6,557 nt of DNA, taken from Acidobacteriaceae bacterium (GTDB lineage Bacteria > Acidobacteriota > Terriglobia > Terriglobales > Acidobacteriaceae). The stretch spans positions 1 to 6,557 of the forward strand of contig WQYS01000140.1 in NCBI GenBank assembly GCA_009781125.1, written 5' to 3'. The notes beneath the pieces are model-generated. The model saw only the letters and a program-made list of their open reading frames with translations, did no database searches and was not told where the DNA came from. Numbering within the stretch: position 1 is the stretch's first letter; every line of letters begins with the position of its first letter. Made by a program: the position numbers and the translations under genes. Below, one piece after another: positions 5,333 through 6,557 of this stretch.

Positions 5333-5788
5333 ATGGACCCGAATACGTTGAAGGAACTGAGCGAACTGGTCGATTTTCTGAAGGCCAATGGCATTGCCGA
5401 ATTCGATATGGAACAGGCTGACATGAAGGTCAGGCTGAAGTTTGCGGGCGCATCGGTAGCGGCTCCCGTAGTGGCCGCGAACCCCGCTCCGGCAGCAGCG
5501 CCTGCCGTGGTCTCCGCGCCTGTGGCGGCAGTTCCTGCGGAGGAGAAACTGCACGAGGTCAAGTCGCCGATCGTGGGGACGTTCTATGAGTCTCCGGGGC
5601 CGGGAACGCCGCCGTTCGTGCAGATAGGCGACCGTGTCGAGGTGGGGCAGGTTCTCTGCATCGTCGAGGCCATGAAGCTGATGAACGAGATCGAGGCCGA
5701 CGTCGCCGGCGAGGTCGTCAGACGCATCGCCGTCAGCGGGCAGCCGGTCGAGTATGGCGCTCCGCTGTTTGCCATCAGGCCGAGGTAA
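5333..5788 (+). CDS. accB: Biotin carboxyl carrier protein of acetyl-CoA carboxylase
   Basis: Carries the biotin that AccC carboxylates and that the carboxyltransferase subunits discharge onto acetyl-CoA, giving malonyl-CoA for fatty-acid synthesis in the cytoplasm. The 151-residue product has the usual three parts: an N-terminal helix-rich segment (about 1-37, MDPNTLKELSELVDFLKANGIAEF type), a flexible Ala/Pro/Val linker (about 38-66), and a biotinyl domain (about 70-151) beginning EVKSPIVGTFYESPGPGTPPFV. The biotin-accepting lysine is K115 in VEAMKLMNEIEA, and the conserved C-terminal GQPVEYGAPLFAI hairpin is intact. A second in-frame ATG at 5330 would add one Met. It follows the M24 peptidase gene closely. 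accC comes next but is separated by 205 bp holding a long hairpin, unlike the usual short accB-accC spacing. Confidence 0.97.
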   Translation: MDPNTLKELSELVDFLKANGIAEFDMEQADMKVRLKFAGASVAAPVVAANPAPAAAPAVVSAPVAAVPAEEKLHEVKSPIVGTFYESPGPGTPPFVQIGDRVEVGQVLCIVEAMKLMNEIEADVAGEVVRRIAVSGQPVEYGAPLFAIRPR

Positions 5789-5806
5789 GTATTTTATGAG
5801 ATTTCT

Positions 5807-5973
5807 GGCCAGCCACAACCGTCCGGGTGCCCCATCCTGAGCGAAGCGAAGGGTGGGAATGTAAAACGCTCCATCAGGCTTTTCTCTTCCTGAACGGTGG
5901 TGGATTGAAATGTTTACCTTCCCACCCTTCGCAAAAAACGCTCAGGATGGGGCACCCGAAGAGTTGTGGCTGG
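5807..5973. repeat. Long palindromic element, copy 2, between accB and accC
   Basis: Three nested pairings are visible. 5809-5819 (CCAGCCACAAC) is perfectly complementary to 5963-5973 (GTTGTGGCTGG). The arm 5824-5855 pairs with 5920-5958 (CGGGTGCCCCATCCTGAGCG and GCGAAGGGTGGGA against their complements), with only AA opposite AAAAAA unpaired. Inside, 5874-5878 (TCAGG) pairs with 5889-5893 (CCTGA) around a ten-base loop. The result is one hairpin of about 165 nt in the accB-accC message, ending three bases before GGAG of the accC leader. The first 57 bases match 605-661 at 53 positions. Arms of about 35 nt facing each other around a variable spacer resemble a REPIN or small non-autonomous element. 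It has no terminator-like T-run after it, so reading through into accC is expected. Confidence 0.88.
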
Positions 5974-5993
5974 TTTGGAGAAAGGCTTAGAAG

Positions 5994-6557
5994 ATGTTTC
6001 GTAAGGTTCTCATCGCAAACCGGGGAGAGATCGCGCTGCGCGTCATCAGCGCATGCAAGGAGCTTGGCGTGCGCACGGTGGCCGTCTACAGCGAGGCCGA
6101 CCGGAACTCGCTGCACGTGCGCTTTGCCGACGAAGCCATCTGCATCGGCCCGGCGAAGTCCTCGGAGAGCTACCTGAACGTTCCGGCGGTGATCTCGGCG
6201 GCGGAGATCGCCGATGTAGATGCGATCCACCCCGGCTACGGCCTGCTCAGCGAAAATGCGAACTTCGCCGAGGTGTGCCGCGCCTCGAACATCAAGTTCA
6301 TCGGCCCGGCTCCGGAGGTGACGCGACTGATGGGCGAGAAGTCCACGGCACGGCAGACGATGAAGAAGGCCAAGGTGCCCATTCTGCCAGGGTCCGACGG
6401 CGTGATTGCCAACGAAGGTGAAGCGTTGGAGTGGGCCAAGACCGTCGGCTACCCGGTGATTCTGAAGGCCGTGGCCGGTGGCGGCGGGCGCGGAATGCGC
6501 ATCTGCCGCAACGCCGAGGAGTTGCCCGCGCTCTTCAATCAGGCCTCGACCGAGGCG
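5994..6557 (+). CDS. accC: Biotin carboxylase subunit of acetyl-CoA carboxylase, N-terminal part (3'-truncated by window edge)
   Basis: ATP-dependent enzyme that carboxylates the biotin of AccB with bicarbonate. The 188 visible codons stay open to the window end. Residues 1-115 are the biotin carboxylase N-terminal domain ([61 protein letters not shown]). The ATP-grasp part then starts with GEK116[18 protein letters not shown], where K116 matches the ATP-binding lysine of E. coli AccC. K158 follows in [15 protein letters not shown], with the glycine-rich lid loop intact. ATG 5994 gives the standard [12 protein letters not shown] start. The leader has GGAG (5977-5980) and AAAGG (5981-5985), the latter eight bases from ATG, immediately after the long hairpin. 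The same family domain occurs in propionyl-CoA and pyruvate carboxylases, but accB next door makes AccC the clear choice. Confidence 0.97.
   Translation, partial: MFRKVLIANRGEIALRVISACKELGVRTVAVYSEADRNSLHVRFADEAICIGPAKSSESYLNVPAVISAAEIADVDAIHPGYGLLSENANFAEVCRASNIKFIGPAPEVTRLMGEKSTARQTMKKAKVPILPGSDGVIANEGEALEWAKTVGYPVILKAVAGGGGRGMRICRNAEELPALFNQASTEA

Noticed and set aside
4159..5562. Minus-strand frame continuous with the metallophosphoesterase, which would give a 766-residue fusion protein.
   Set aside because: It lies antisense to accB and the M24 peptidase, whose products are unmistakable. The upstream translation is low-complexity Arg/His/Gly-rich sequence, and the recognisable Tat signal begins right at the ATG at 4158.
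5905..5933. TTGAAA in the hairpin spacer as a -35 box for an accC-specific promoter.
   Set aside because: The sequence at 17-18 bases downstream (TTCGCA/TCGCAA) has no resemblance to a -10 element.
5827..6177. Plus-strand open frame starting in the hairpin between accB and accC.
   Set aside because: It is translated palindrome plus an out-of-frame reading of accC, and it has no ribosome-binding site.

Overview
The window is GC-rich bacterial chromosome with tightly packed, ordinary metabolic genes. I suspect Acidobacteriota (Terriglobia/Acidobacteriaceae type). The reasons are the pfkA/accB/accC sequence flavour and a palindromic intergenic element with GGGTGCCCCATCC arms, which I associate with that group. 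This is recall, not a database result. No phage, IS transposase, CRISPR array, tRNA or rRNA is visible.

Layout. Positions 1-596 (+) hold the C-terminal part of 6-phosphofructokinase (pfkA). It is followed by a large hairpin repeat (copy 1, about 605-770) and then an 84-residue excisionase/MerR-like helix-turn-helix protein (873-1127, +). That gene abuts, with no spacer, the 3' end of a convergent minus-strand pair: a single-domain homocysteine S-methyltransferase (2195-3103) whose stop overlaps, as ATGA, the start of a secreted five-bladed beta-propeller protein resembling a glycosidase (1128-2198). Upstream of this pair is a second, unrelated inverted repeat (3140-3236) that encloses a possible promoter. 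Next is a minus-strand Tat-exported metallophosphoesterase (3262-4158). It is divergent, across 72 bp, from a plus-strand cluster: M24 Xaa-Pro peptidase (4231-5316), accB (5333-5788), a 205-bp spacer filled by copy 2 of the hairpin repeat (5807-5973), and accC (5994 to the window end, incomplete).

How the genes work together. accB and accC encode the biotin carrier and biotin carboxylase halves of acetyl-CoA carboxylase, the first step of fatty-acid synthesis. The peptidase is probably co-transcribed with them. The methyltransferase and the secreted propeller are probably translated from one message, although no shared pathway is evident. The other genes are housekeeping or stand alone.

No clearly novel multi-gene system is visible. 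The most interesting signals are non-coding: the two long hairpin elements of one family, one of them inside accB-accC directly before the accC ribosome-binding site; the separate 25-bp inverted repeat around a putative promoter; and a divergent promoter region where both genes have a -10-like hexamer only 5-7 nt before their ATG, which suggests leaderless messages.
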